Of a stretch of DNA of 43,136 nucleotides, positions 34,628 to 43,136 are shown one piece after another. Position 1 is the stretch's first letter; each line of letters starts with the position of its first letter. Source of the stretch: Paenibacillus roseus. GTDB lineage: Bacteria > Bacillota > Bacilli > Paenibacillales > Paenibacillaceae. The position numbers and the translations under genes were made by a program. The stretch is taken from NCBI RefSeq assembly GCF_016424485.1, contig NZ_JAELUP010000077.1:59653-102788 (forward strand), given 5' to 3'. A model generated the notes under the pieces. The model did no database searches. It saw nothing but the letters and a program-made list of their open reading frames with translations, and had not been told where the DNA came from.

Positions 34628-36141
34628 AAGTTTTGATCGTAGATGACGAGCCTCTCGTTCGCATCGGAATCAAATCGGCTATTAACTGGGAAGAACAAGG
34701 CATTCTTGCTGTGGAGGAAGCGGAGGACGGAGAGGAAGCGCTCCATAAAATTATGACAGATCGGCCTGACGTTGTGCTGTTGGACATCAAAATGCCCAAG
34801 CTGGATGGTATTGAAGTGCTCAGGGAGCTCAAGCAGCGCAATATTGCAACGAAGGTTATCGTGCTGAGCAGCTTTGATGATATTTCATATGTAAAAGAAG
34901 CACTCCGGCTGGGAGCGTATGATTACTGCCATAAACCGGATATTAACGAACGTGAGCTAAGCGCGATTCTCGGATCGATCGGAAAACAGTCAGCAGCAAG
35001 CGATCAGAGCAATATCATCGTCCCCAAGGGCGCAACGCTCAAGGATCAGTCCCTGCATAACGCCTTGCACGGCAATTCCAGCCATCTTGCAGATACTTCG
35101 CTGAGACAAGGAAATCTGTACGTCGTGCTGTTTGCGGTCAAAGATTATGAAACTGTTATTAAACGGTATACGGAGCATACGGAGTCGGTACTTGGCAATA
35201 CCATTAAAAACATGATCAGCGAACTGTTTTCGAAGGAGAAGGAGCTGGAGTATTTGCAGCTTGACGAGCAGAGAGGCGTTATTTTCATCAGCAACAGCAA
35301 TCTGAAGAGCCTGCTGGCTTCACTGACCCGTGTTAATAGCGTTCTGCAAATGGTAAATTCAACTTTGAAGCGTTTTGTGAATATTGAGCTTGTATTTGGC
35401 ATTAGTGATTGGTTTACCGACTTTGACGGGATTCAAAATGGCTATCAGCAAGCGCAGACAGCTTTATCATTTAAATTTTATCACCCGGAGTCTCACTTCT
35501 TTTATTACCAGCATATTAGGCGCAAGCAACAAAATAAGAGTGCTGTGGAGCAATCGGATCAATCCGTATCGCAGATGAAGGGTGCGCTGCGCGAAGGAAG
35601 CGGGGACAAGTTCCTGCAACTGCTTGGCCGCTGGGAACAGCTTCTGGAGAAGGAAGAATGTCTGACAGAACAGGAAACCAAGAAAATTTATGAAGGCTTT
35701 TACTTCATGATGGCGGAGAGTGGCAAGGACAGTGAGGAGCAAGCTGAAGCACTCCATACTTTTGCCGAGCTTTCGACCTATTATCGTCAGTTGTTTCAGC
35801 GGCTTCTCCCCGGTAAGACGAATGAGTACAGCCAACTGGTTCGCAGCATCATTCAGTATATAAGTGAGCATTACCATGAAAGTTTGTCATTAAAGCAGCT
35901 TGGAGAGCAATTTCATCTCAGCCCGAATTATTTAAGCCGTATGTTTAAGCAGGATGTTGGCAAAGGCATGTTCGAGTATATCAACGAGGTTCGGATTGAG
36001 AAGGCGAAAGAATTATTAAAGGATTACCAGTACAAAATATACGATGTCGCAGAAATGGTCGGTTTCAGCAACCAGGCCCACTTTGCCATTGTGTTTCAAA
36101 AGTATACGGGCGTTCCCCCAAAGCAATTTCGCAAGGAATAA
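34624..36141 (+). CDS. YesN-type response regulator (REC plus AraC HTH)
   Basis: The 505-residue protein has a receiver domain (1-120: VDDEPLV, phosphoacceptor Asp54 in VLLDIKMPKLDG, VLSSFDD), a long middle region of about 270 residues, and a C-terminal AraC double HTH (about 405-505: LSLKQLGEQFHLSPNYLSRMFKQ, IYDVAEMVGFSNQAHFAIVFQKYTG). It should bind DNA when phosphorylated by the neighbouring kinase. Likely targets are the GH95 gene and sugar ABC genes immediately downstream. Confidence 0.93.
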   Translation: MKVLIVDDEPLVRIGIKSAINWEEQGILAVEEAEDGEEALHKIMTDRPDVVLLDIKMPKLDGIEVLRELKQRNIATKVIVLSSFDDISYVKEALRLGAYDYCHKPDINERELSAILGSIGKQSAASDQSNIIVPKGATLKDQSLHNALHGNSSHLADTSLRQGNLYVVLFAVKDYETVIKRYTEHTESVLGNTIKNMISELFSKEKELEYLQLDEQRGVIFISNSNLKSLLASLTRVNSVLQMVNSTLKRFVNIELVFGISDWFTDFDGIQNGYQQAQTALSFKFYHPESHFFYYQHIRRKQQNKSAVEQSDQSVSQMKGALREGSGDKFLQLLGRWEQLLEKEECLTEQETKKIYEGFYFMMAESGKDSEEQAEALHTFAELSTYYRQLFQRLLPGKTNEYSQLVRSIIQYISEHYHESLSLKQLGEQFHLSPNYLSRMFKQDVGKGMFEYINEVRIEKAKELLKDYQYKIYDVAEMVGFSNQAHFAIVFQKYTGVPPKQFRKE

Positions 36142-36311
36142 ATAGATTCAACAAAAAAGTATTGAAATTGAAAAAAACTAAAAGGTAAGCCTGCAGGGTA
36201 AATCGTACATTGGTGCATAAGAGGAAAGGAATTGGGCTTTGCGCCATTTTTTTTACGGTTACAGGCGACTATGATTGTTAATAGTTTGATCACAGGGAGG
36301 CACTAGGCACA

Positions 36312-38699
36312 ATGCGATTGCATGATCTTAAACCAGCTTTGAAATGGACAGAAGCGCTGCCGATTGGCAACGGCCGTCTGGGAGGAATGGTGTACGGAAC
36401 CGTCGAGGAAGAACGGATTGATCTGAACGAAGATACGTTATGGTCTGGACACCCGACGAATCATAACAATCCCGATGCGCTTGCCTATCTTCCGGAAATG
36501 CGCAGCTATCTGGCCAAGGGGGATTATGTCAATGCGCATCACACCGGCAAGCACATGATGGGGCCATACACGGAGTCCTATTTGCCTCTGGGCAAGCTGA
36601 GCATTCGTTTTTACCACGGAAGTGTGGTTCATGGCTATGAACGCAGCCTTAACCTGGAGACAGGAACGGTTGACGTTAATTATAAAATAGGGGACGTTTC
36701 CTATCAACGGCAGTACTATGCGTCATTTCCCGATCAAGTGATGGTTGCGAAGCTGCGTTGCAGCAGGGAAGGGTTGCTCAACTTCACCGTTCAATTGGGC
36801 AGTCAGCTGCGCTACAAAACCGAGGCAACAGAAGAGGGCTATTTCTTAAAAGGATGGTGTCCTTCCCACGTTGACCCGGAATATTTAAATACGAACAATC
36901 CGGTCATGTACAGCGAGCGTGCGGCATCAATGCGCTTCGAAGGCAGAGTCGCGGCACGGGTTAAGGGAGGAAAGCTGCGCATCGACCATGACGGGCTGCA
37001 TGTGGAGGGAGCTGAAGAGGCGACCTTGTTGCTCAGTGTGGCGACAAGCTTCAATGGTTTTGACAAGCATCCCGGCCTTGAAGGGCGGGATGAAGAAGCT
37101 CTGAATGCCAGTTATATCGAGAAGGCGCTTGCTAAATCGGATGAGGAACTGCTGGAACGCCATTTGGCAGATTACGGCGGCCTGTTCGGAAGGGTCAAGC
37201 TGAATTTGGGAGAACGTATTTCTCCAGAGGATATGCCGACAGCTCTTCGGATTACCGAATACGGCGCTTCCGATCCCGCGCTCGTCGAGCTGCTCTTTCA
37301 ATTCGGGCGCTATATGCTGATTGCCAGTTCCAGAAGAGGCACACAGCCTGCCAATTTGCAGGGCATATGGAACCGTCACATTCGGCCGCCTTGGCATAGC
37401 GGGTATACGTTAAATATAAATACTCAAATGAATTATTGGCTGGCGGAAGCTGGCAATCTGTCGGAATGCCATGAACCATTGTTTGATTTCATCAGCCATC
37501 TTGAAGTCAACGGGAAGCAAACGGCGAGAATTCACTACGATTGTGAAGGATGGACTGCCCACCATAACTCGGATTTATGGGCGCAGACAGCCCCTGCGGG
37601 GAACTACGGTCATGGCGATCCGGTATGGGCGGCCTGGCCAATGGCTGGAGTGTGGCTGTGTCAAAATTTATGGGAGCATTATGCCTATGGGAGAGACGAG
37701 GACTTTTTAGCGCAGACGGCTTATCCGTTGATGAAGGGAGCCGCCCGCTTTGTGCTTGATTGGCTGATTGAGGACGAGCAGGGCAGGCTGATCACTTCCC
37801 CATCCACTTCGCCCGAACATAAGTTCCGTCTTCCGAGCGGAGAGTTGTGTACGGTAAGCAAGGCGACAACGAGTGATCTGGCTCTGATCTGGGATTTGTT
37901 CACGAACTGTATCGAGGCGCTTGATGTGTTGGGGGGCGATCTGGAATTCCGCAAGCAACTGGAAACCGTGCTTGATAATCTGTACCCGATGCAGATTGGT
38001 CGGTTCGGACAATTGCAGGAATGGGAAGCCGATTGGGACGGCGAGGATCTGTATCACCGCCATGTGTCGCATTTGTTTGGTGTTTTCCCAGGCCGACAAT
38101 TAACGCCGGAGCGGGAAGCGGAGTTTTACGACGCTGCGCGGAAATCGCTGGAACTACGAGGAGATGAGGGAACCGGCTGGAGCCTGGCCTGGAAAATCAG
38201 CTTGTGGGCGAGATTTTTGGATGGGGACAAGGCGGTCAAGATGGTTAGTCAATTTTTACAGCTTGTCACCGAGGAAGATTTGACGAATTATGAGCGGGGC
38301 GGCGTCTATCCGAACTTATTCGATGCGCATCCTCCGTTTCAGGCGGACGGCAACTTCGGATTTACGGCGGGCATTATGGAAATGCTCGTGCAGTCCCATC
38401 AGAAAGCCATTCATTTGCTTCCGGCGCTGCCTTCGAGCTTTCCTGCAGGAGCAATTGCAGGGGTGCGGGTTCGGGGGGCATTTACGCTCAATCTGACATG
38501 GAGAGACGGAGAATGGACAGAATTGAAAGTTGTTTCTCATGCAGGACTTCCATGCCGCATCTATTGCACTACGTCAGTGTCGGTGTTTTCCGAGGGGAAA
38601 AAATGGCTAGTAAAACCGGAGGACGGAAATATCATTGCGTTTGCTACTGAAAAAGGAAAAAGCTATGTCATAAACCCCGAAAAGCCGAAACAAGTGTGA
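36312..38699 (+). CDS. GH95 family enzyme (alpha-L-fucosidase / alpha-L-galactosidase)
   Basis: The 795-residue protein has the GH95 N-terminal domain (ALPIGNGRLGGMVYG, DLNEDTLWSG) and an alpha/alpha-barrel catalytic domain. The residues aligned with known GH95 active-site positions are present: Asn368 and Asn370 in LNINTQMNYW, Glu502 in STSPEHKF, and Asp679 in PPFQADGNFG. There is no signal peptide, so it works in the cytoplasm on imported oligosaccharides. Specificity (1,2-linked fucose or L-galactose) cannot be set. ATG follows CAGGGAGG by 11 nt. It lies between the regulator pair and importer genes. Confidence 0.9.
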   Translation: MRLHDLKPALKWTEALPIGNGRLGGMVYGTVEEERIDLNEDTLWSGHPTNHNNPDALAYLPEMRSYLAKGDYVNAHHTGKHMMGPYTESYLPLGKLSIRFYHGSVVHGYERSLNLETGTVDVNYKIGDVSYQRQYYASFPDQVMVAKLRCSREGLLNFTVQLGSQLRYKTEATEEGYFLKGWCPSHVDPEYLNTNNPVMYSERAASMRFEGRVAARVKGGKLRIDHDGLHVEGAEEATLLLSVATSFNGFDKHPGLEGRDEEALNASYIEKALAKSDEELLERHLADYGGLFGRVKLNLGERISPEDMPTALRITEYGASDPALVELLFQFGRYMLIASSRRGTQPANLQGIWNRHIRPPWHSGYTLNINTQMNYWLAEAGNLSECHEPLFDFISHLEVNGKQTARIHYDCEGWTAHHNSDLWAQTAPAGNYGHGDPVWAAWPMAGVWLCQNLWEHYAYGRDEDFLAQTAYPLMKGAARFVLDWLIEDEQGRLITSPSTSPEHKFRLPSGELCTVSKATTSDLALIWDLFTNCIEALDVLGGDLEFRKQLETVLDNLYPMQIGRFGQLQEWEADWDGEDLYHRHVSHLFGVFPGRQLTPEREAEFYDAARKSLELRGDEGTGWSLAWKISLWARFLDGDKAVKMVSQFLQLVTEEDLTNYERGGVYPNLFDAHPPFQADGNFGFTAGIMEMLVQSHQKAIHLLPALPSSFPAGAIAGVRVRGAFTLNLTWRDGEWTELKVVSHAGLPCRIYCTTSVSVFSEGKKWLVKPEDGNIIAFATEKGKSYVINPEKPKQV

Positions 38700-38878
38700 C
38701 AAAATAAAAAAAAGTGTTGTTACACATATATTTTACTGTTTTATGCAAAATAACTTATAGGATAATCGTGTGATTTTACAAAATGAATAGGTGTTCCACG
38801 TCTGTTTTTAAAATGGGACTGTAGGGTAAAATGATTAGGCATCAAGAAAACCAACCATTTCTAAGGGGGCAGACAGGT

Positions 38879-40135
38879 ATGGCAGGCAGCAAGAAGCGCT
38901 TTTCGCTCATTGTTACGGTATTGCTTGTAATCGCTGTAGCATTAAGCGCATGCGGGGGCAAAAACAATGAGAGCGGCAATGGCAACAAGCCAGGGACAGA
39001 CACTGGAAATGTTAAAAAGGTTACCGTTAACATGGGTTTCTGGGGAACGGCCCAGGACTTGAAAATTTATCAAGACGCAGCAAAAGCAATTTCCGGGGAA
39101 TATCCTGAAATTGATTTGAAAATCAAGCAGTACCCGAGCAGCGAGCAATTCTGGAACACATTGCCCGGCGAGATTGCAGCTGGGGTTGCTCCTGACCTGA
39201 TCGCAGTATCGAACGAAGGTGCATACGAGTACATCGATAAAGGTTTGTTTGCGCCACTGGATGATCTGATTGGGAAAGCGGGCGTTGATTTGGGACGCTT
39301 TACGCCTTCCGCACTGAATATCTGGAAGGTTAATGACAAGCAATACGGTATTCCTGCAAGCTCAATGCCTGCGATGTTCCTGATCAACGAGAAATTATGG
39401 AAAGATGCCAATCTTGGCGATTATCCGAAAACATGGGATGACGTAAAAGCAGCGGCTACCAAGCTGAATTCTGACAAGTCGCACGGGATTATCATCAACA
39501 TTGACGCTTACCACATTACCAACTATGTGAAAAGCTTTGGCGGCGGCTGGGGCAATGGCAAAACAATCAATTCCCCTGAAAACGTACAAGCCCTTGAATT
39601 CATTATCGATATGTTCAAGGATGGGCTTGCTGTAACTCCGAAATCGCTTGGCTTTGGCTGGGATGGCGAAGTGTTCAGCAACGAGAAGGGTGCAATGACG
39701 ACAGGCGGATATTGGTATAAGCCATATCTGAAAGACGCCAACCCGGACTTGAAATTTGCTGCAGTTCCAGTTCCTAAAGGTACTGTAGAAGGCAGCACAA
39801 TGATTTCTAACGCGTATGTGGTACTGAAAGATTCCAAAAATCAGGAAGCAGCGCTCAAAGCAGCTAATTACTTGACGAATGACACCGTTCAGACACAGTT
39901 TTTGGACATCGGTTATAACACAGCAGTAGCTTCGCTCTCCAAGCAGTATTTTGAGAAAAATCCGGAGTTTAAAGATATAGAGCCGGCTTTGGCGTACAGC
40001 ACTGACTTTGGTTACCCGGCAGATACAAAACGGTTCATTGACGAATTGGTGAAGCAAGTGGAGAATCGCGTATTGGGAGGCTCTAACAAGACAGCGAAGG
40101 AAATTCTCGACAGTATTCAAGAGCAGTTCAAATAG
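38879..40135 (+). CDS. Carbohydrate ABC transporter substrate-binding lipoprotein
   Basis: The 418-residue protein has a lipoprotein signal (SLIVTVLLVIAVALSAC) and an extracellular solute-binding family 1 fold: AGVAPDLIAVSNE, FAPLDDLI, IPASSMPAMFLINEKLWKD and KTWDDVKAAATKL. It captures an oligosaccharide and may also inform the YesM-type kinase. ATG at 38879 was chosen over 38831 because CTAAGGGGGC precedes it. The 180 bp upstream (38700-38878) are AT-rich with a weak inverted repeat (GTGTGACA/TGTTACAC) after the GH95 stop and no clear promoter. Confidence 0.93.
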   Translation: MAGSKKRFSLIVTVLLVIAVALSACGGKNNESGNGNKPGTDTGNVKKVTVNMGFWGTAQDLKIYQDAAKAISGEYPEIDLKIKQYPSSEQFWNTLPGEIAAGVAPDLIAVSNEGAYEYIDKGLFAPLDDLIGKAGVDLGRFTPSALNIWKVNDKQYGIPASSMPAMFLINEKLWKDANLGDYPKTWDDVKAAATKLNSDKSHGIIINIDAYHITNYVKSFGGGWGNGKTINSPENVQALEFIIDMFKDGLAVTPKSLGFGWDGEVFSNEKGAMTTGGYWYKPYLKDANPDLKFAAVPVPKGTVEGSTMISNAYVVLKDSKNQEAALKAANYLTNDTVQTQFLDIGYNTAVASLSKQYFEKNPEFKDIEPALAYSTDFGYPADTKRFIDELVKQVENRVLGGSNKTAKEILDSIQEQFK

Positions 40136-40143
40136 GTTGAAAG

Positions 40144-40192
40144 CAGCCTCGTTCTTCGCTCTGCGTTTATATGCGCAGGGCGAGGCTGTCTT
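40144..40192 (+). terminator. Intra-operon hairpin between binding-protein and permease genes
   Basis: CAGCCTCG (40144-40151) pairs with CGAGGCTG (40181-40188), with CTGCG/CGCAG inside. The T tract is weak (TCTTCT), as in hairpins that protect the 3' end of abundant binding-protein mRNA while letting some transcription pass to the permeases. Confidence 0.65.
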
Positions 40193-40216
40193 CTCCAGTA
40201 CCTCAGGAGGAACATA

Positions 40217-41158
40217 ATGTCCCAATATAGCAAACAAGAGGGAAGAATCACCGGCAGACCAGGTTTTTCACGACTGCGTATGCTTGCTGATTCCGATAAG
40301 GCGCTCGGCTGGATTTTTGTACTGCCGTTTTTGGTACTATGGTGTTGGTGGTTCTTTTACCCGTTCGTGCAGTCCTTTGTCCGGAGCTTCCAGGACGCGA
40401 ACTTCGCCGCACTTGGCCAGGCAAAGTTCATTGGTCTTGAAAACTATATCAATATTTTACAAGATAAGCTGTTTTATGAGGCGGTCTGGCATTCATTGGA
40501 GATCGTCATTATTTCCGTTCCAGTGCAGACCTTCCTAGGACTGTCGCTGGCTATTTTGGTGAATAAAAAGCTGAAAGGAAAAGGCATATTCCGTACTGTC
40601 TTTTTCGTTCCATATATTACCTCGCAAATTGCGATTACGACTGTGTTTATGATGCTTTTCAAAAAAGGTACATTCCTGACTGATTTTTTCGGCAAATTTG
40701 GTTTTGGCGATGTGACATGGTTTGCGGATACGCGTTATGCGCTGCTGTTCGTCTGCCTGTTGTTTATTTTTCAAAATAGTGGTTTTACCATGATTGTATA
40801 TTTGTCCGGTCTGCAGGAGGTTCCTAAAGACCTTTATGAAGCGGGCGAAATCGACGGTGCTTCCGGTTGGAACAAGTTTCGTTTTATTACACTGCCGTAT
40901 TTGAAGCCCATTACGTTTTTTATAGTTTCGGTAACTACGATCGTCGGTTTTCAGATCTTTGATCAGATTGCGGCTATCTCCAGATATGGAGCGTTGGGCT
41001 CTCCGGCGGGAGCTACAAGCACTGTGGTCACGTACTTCTATCAGCACGGTATCCGCTATATGAATATTGGTTATGGTAGTGCTGCGGTTGTTTTATTCTT
41101 CATCATTATTATGTTAATTACGTTCTTGCAGAAGAAATTACTGGATGAGAAGGGGTGA
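40217..41158 (+). CDS. Sugar ABC permease, MalF/UgpA type
   Basis: The 313-residue protein has six membrane helices and the inner-membrane coupling loop EAGEIDGASGWNKFRFITLPYL (about 213-234), the EAA motif that docks to the ATPase. An N-terminal basic cytoplasmic tail precedes the first helix (LGWIFVLPFLVLWCWW). AGGAGG lies 6 nt upstream of the ATG. It forms a heterodimer with the following permease. Confidence 0.95.
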   Translation: MSQYSKQEGRITGRPGFSRLRMLADSDKALGWIFVLPFLVLWCWWFFYPFVQSFVRSFQDANFAALGQAKFIGLENYINILQDKLFYEAVWHSLEIVIISVPVQTFLGLSLAILVNKKLKGKGIFRTVFFVPYITSQIAITTVFMMLFKKGTFLTDFFGKFGFGDVTWFADTRYALLFVCLLFIFQNSGFTMIVYLSGLQEVPKDLYEAGEIDGASGWNKFRFITLPYLKPITFFIVSVTTIVGFQIFDQIAAISRYGALGSPAGATSTVVTYFYQHGIRYMNIGYGSAAVVLFFIIIMLITFLQKKLLDEKG

Positions 41159-41162
41159 GACA

Positions 41163-41987
41163 ATGAAGGAACGCAAATTTACCGGGAGAATACTGTTGTA
41201 CGTTGCCATCATTGCGCTCGGGTTGCTGTTCGCCATGCCCTTTCTATACACGATCTACACGTCCTTTATTTCGATGCGCAATGTGAATACACTCGTGGGG
41301 CCAGATCAATGGAGCTTCGCCAACTATTACGTTTATTTTACAAATGAAGCGTATGATGTTCCGCAGTGGTTCCTCAATACGTTGATTATGACCTCCATCG
41401 TCGTCTTGGGCAATCTGATCATTAACCCGATGGCAGGCTTTGCGCTGGCGAAGGTTGATTTCAAAGGAAAAGCGGTTGTGTACTGGATTGTAGTCGCGAC
41501 GATGATGATTCCTTATCATATGATCCTGATTCCAGTATACGTCAATGTCGCCCAACTCGGCTGGCTGAATACGTTTAAGGGTTTAACGATTCCATTCTTG
41601 TATCAGGGCTTGTATATTTTTATGATGCGACAGTTCTTCCTCTCTGTCCCTGGGGAATTTATTGAAGCTGCGCGCATCGACGGATTGACGAAGATGGGGG
41701 CGTTCTGGCGCATTGTATATCCGCTCGCCAACTCATCGCTGATTACGATGTCGATTCTGGCTTTCTCCGGTACATGGAACAGTTACCTCGTCCCAAGCAC
41801 GTTGGCGAATTCGCCGGACAAATATGTGCTGGTCGTCGGTTTGAACAGTGTAAAAGACTTGTTCTTCGAAAATACGCCGATGATTATGGCAGGGGTTGTA
41901 CTGACGACGTTGCCGATTCTCGTCTTCTTCTTCCTGTTCCAGCGTCAATATATTGAGGGCATCTCTGCATCCGGTGTAAAAGGCTAA
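41163..41987 (+). CDS. Sugar ABC permease, MalG/UgpE type
   Basis: The 274-residue protein has six membrane helices and the EAA loop FIEAARIDGLTKMGAFWRIVYP. It ends with the usual FFLFQRQYIEGISASGVKG. ATG at 41163 is 4 bp after the previous stop and follows AAGGGGTGAG; the longer start at 41145 would overlap. No ATPase gene follows, so a shared MsmX/MsmK-type ATPase is required. Confidence 0.95.
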   Translation: MKERKFTGRILLYVAIIALGLLFAMPFLYTIYTSFISMRNVNTLVGPDQWSFANYYVYFTNEAYDVPQWFLNTLIMTSIVVLGNLIINPMAGFALAKVDFKGKAVVYWIVVATMMIPYHMILIPVYVNVAQLGWLNTFKGLTIPFLYQGLYIFMMRQFFLSVPGEFIEAARIDGLTKMGAFWRIVYPLANSSLITMSILAFSGTWNSYLVPSTLANSPDKYVLVVGLNSVKDLFFENTPMIMAGVVLTTLPILVFFFLFQRQYIEGISASGVKG

Positions 41988-42013
41988 GTCCTGCCCTGCT
42001 CCTTTAATTATGA

Positions 42014-42067
42014 AACAGCCCGCAAGAGAAACGCTTGTCCAAGCGTTCTTCTTGCGGGCTGTTTTTG
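42014..42067 (+). terminator. Strong terminator ending the sugar transport operon
   Basis: AACAGCCCGCAAGA (42014-42027) pairs with TCTTGCGGGCTGTT (42050-42063), with ACGCTT/AAGCGT inside, followed by TTTTT (overlapping the stem end). Confidence 0.92.
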
Positions 42068-42124
42068 CGATAGCCTGTCTGGGGAAAAGGAACCACTTTA
42101 TTAGATTTAATTATTTATCCTAGA

Positions 42125-42152
42125 ACTTCTATTAAGTAAACTTCATAATCTA
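42125..42152 (+). promoter_or_regulatory. SigK-like (late mother-cell) promoter of the collagen-like gene
   Basis: AC (42125-42126), 17 bp, CATAATCTA (42144-42152) matches the SigK pattern AC-N16/17-CATAnnnTA. No SigA promoter stands out. This suits a spore-surface protein made late in sporulation. Confidence 0.6.
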
Positions 42153-42192
42153 TCAATGCACCAACAAATTCTTTTATAGGGGGTAGATTTGA

Positions 42193-43136
<944 letters not shown>

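Noticed and set aside
36142..36311. Possible terminator or promoter between the response regulator and GH95 genes
   Set aside because: GGGCTTTGCGCC before a T run does not pair well, and TATGAT at 36270 lacks a convincing -35. I see nothing firm here.

Overview
The window looks like the chromosome of a Gram-positive, endospore-forming soil bacterium, most likely Paenibacillus or a close relative. Signs of this are the triple SLH anchor, a multidomain GH87 alpha-1,3-glucanase, a YesM/YesN-type two-component pair, strong AGGAGG-type ribosome binding sites, a collagen-like protein behind a SigK-like promoter, and GlpP-type glycerol control. No tRNA, rRNA, CRISPR array, phage or intact insertion sequence is visible.

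Layout: (1) 1-5472 is the 3' part of a very large surface protein with 19 InlB/Listeria-Bacteroides-type modules and three SLH domains. (2) 5592-5760 is a decayed IS3-family transposase remnant. (3) 11967-5975 (minus) is a five-gene operon behind a near-perfect Fur box: siderophore-binding lipoprotein, fused FhuB-like permease, two flavin-dependent monooxygenase-like proteins and a DJ-1/PfpI protein. A MocR-type regulator and a DUF4256 protein are divergent from it. (4) 14303-15465 has a broken Ig-like fragment and a DinB-family gene. (5) 15556-21311 is a copper/thiol cluster: BlaI-type repressor, short M56 (BlaR-like) protein, CcdA, TlpA/ResA thioredoxin, Lgt-like membrane protein and a His-rich CopB-type ATPase. 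Two matching palindromic operators and one CsoR-like operator lie in its promoters. (6) 21364-27836 is a glycerol region: glpP, glpK, glpD and, upstream, a membrane-bound alpha/beta hydrolase. Three leaders here share the same motif and end in terminator hairpins. (7) 27967-41987 is a polysaccharide region: GH87 glucanase with a perfect CRE, an unlisted 33-residue membrane peptide, a YesM/YesN pair, a GH95 fucosidase-family enzyme and an ABC sugar importer without its own ATPase. (8) 42125 to the end is a collagen-like, probably spore-surface, protein cut by the window edge.

How the parts work together: the iron operon should be off in iron-replete cells and on under iron limitation, importing a ferric chelate and probably modifying it. 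The copper cluster couples metal export to extracytoplasmic thiol chemistry. In the glycerol region GlpP probably releases early termination in three transcripts, which would place the uncharacterised hydrolase in the glycerol regulon. In the polysaccharide region secreted GH87 would cut alpha-1,3-glucan, while the kinase/regulator pair probably senses sugars and controls GH95 and the importer.

The best candidates for something undescribed are the Fur-controlled chelate operon with two oppositely shortened monooxygenases, the three-leader GlpP regulon with its membrane hydrolase, and the BlaI-controlled CcdA/TlpA/Lgt-like/CopB cluster.
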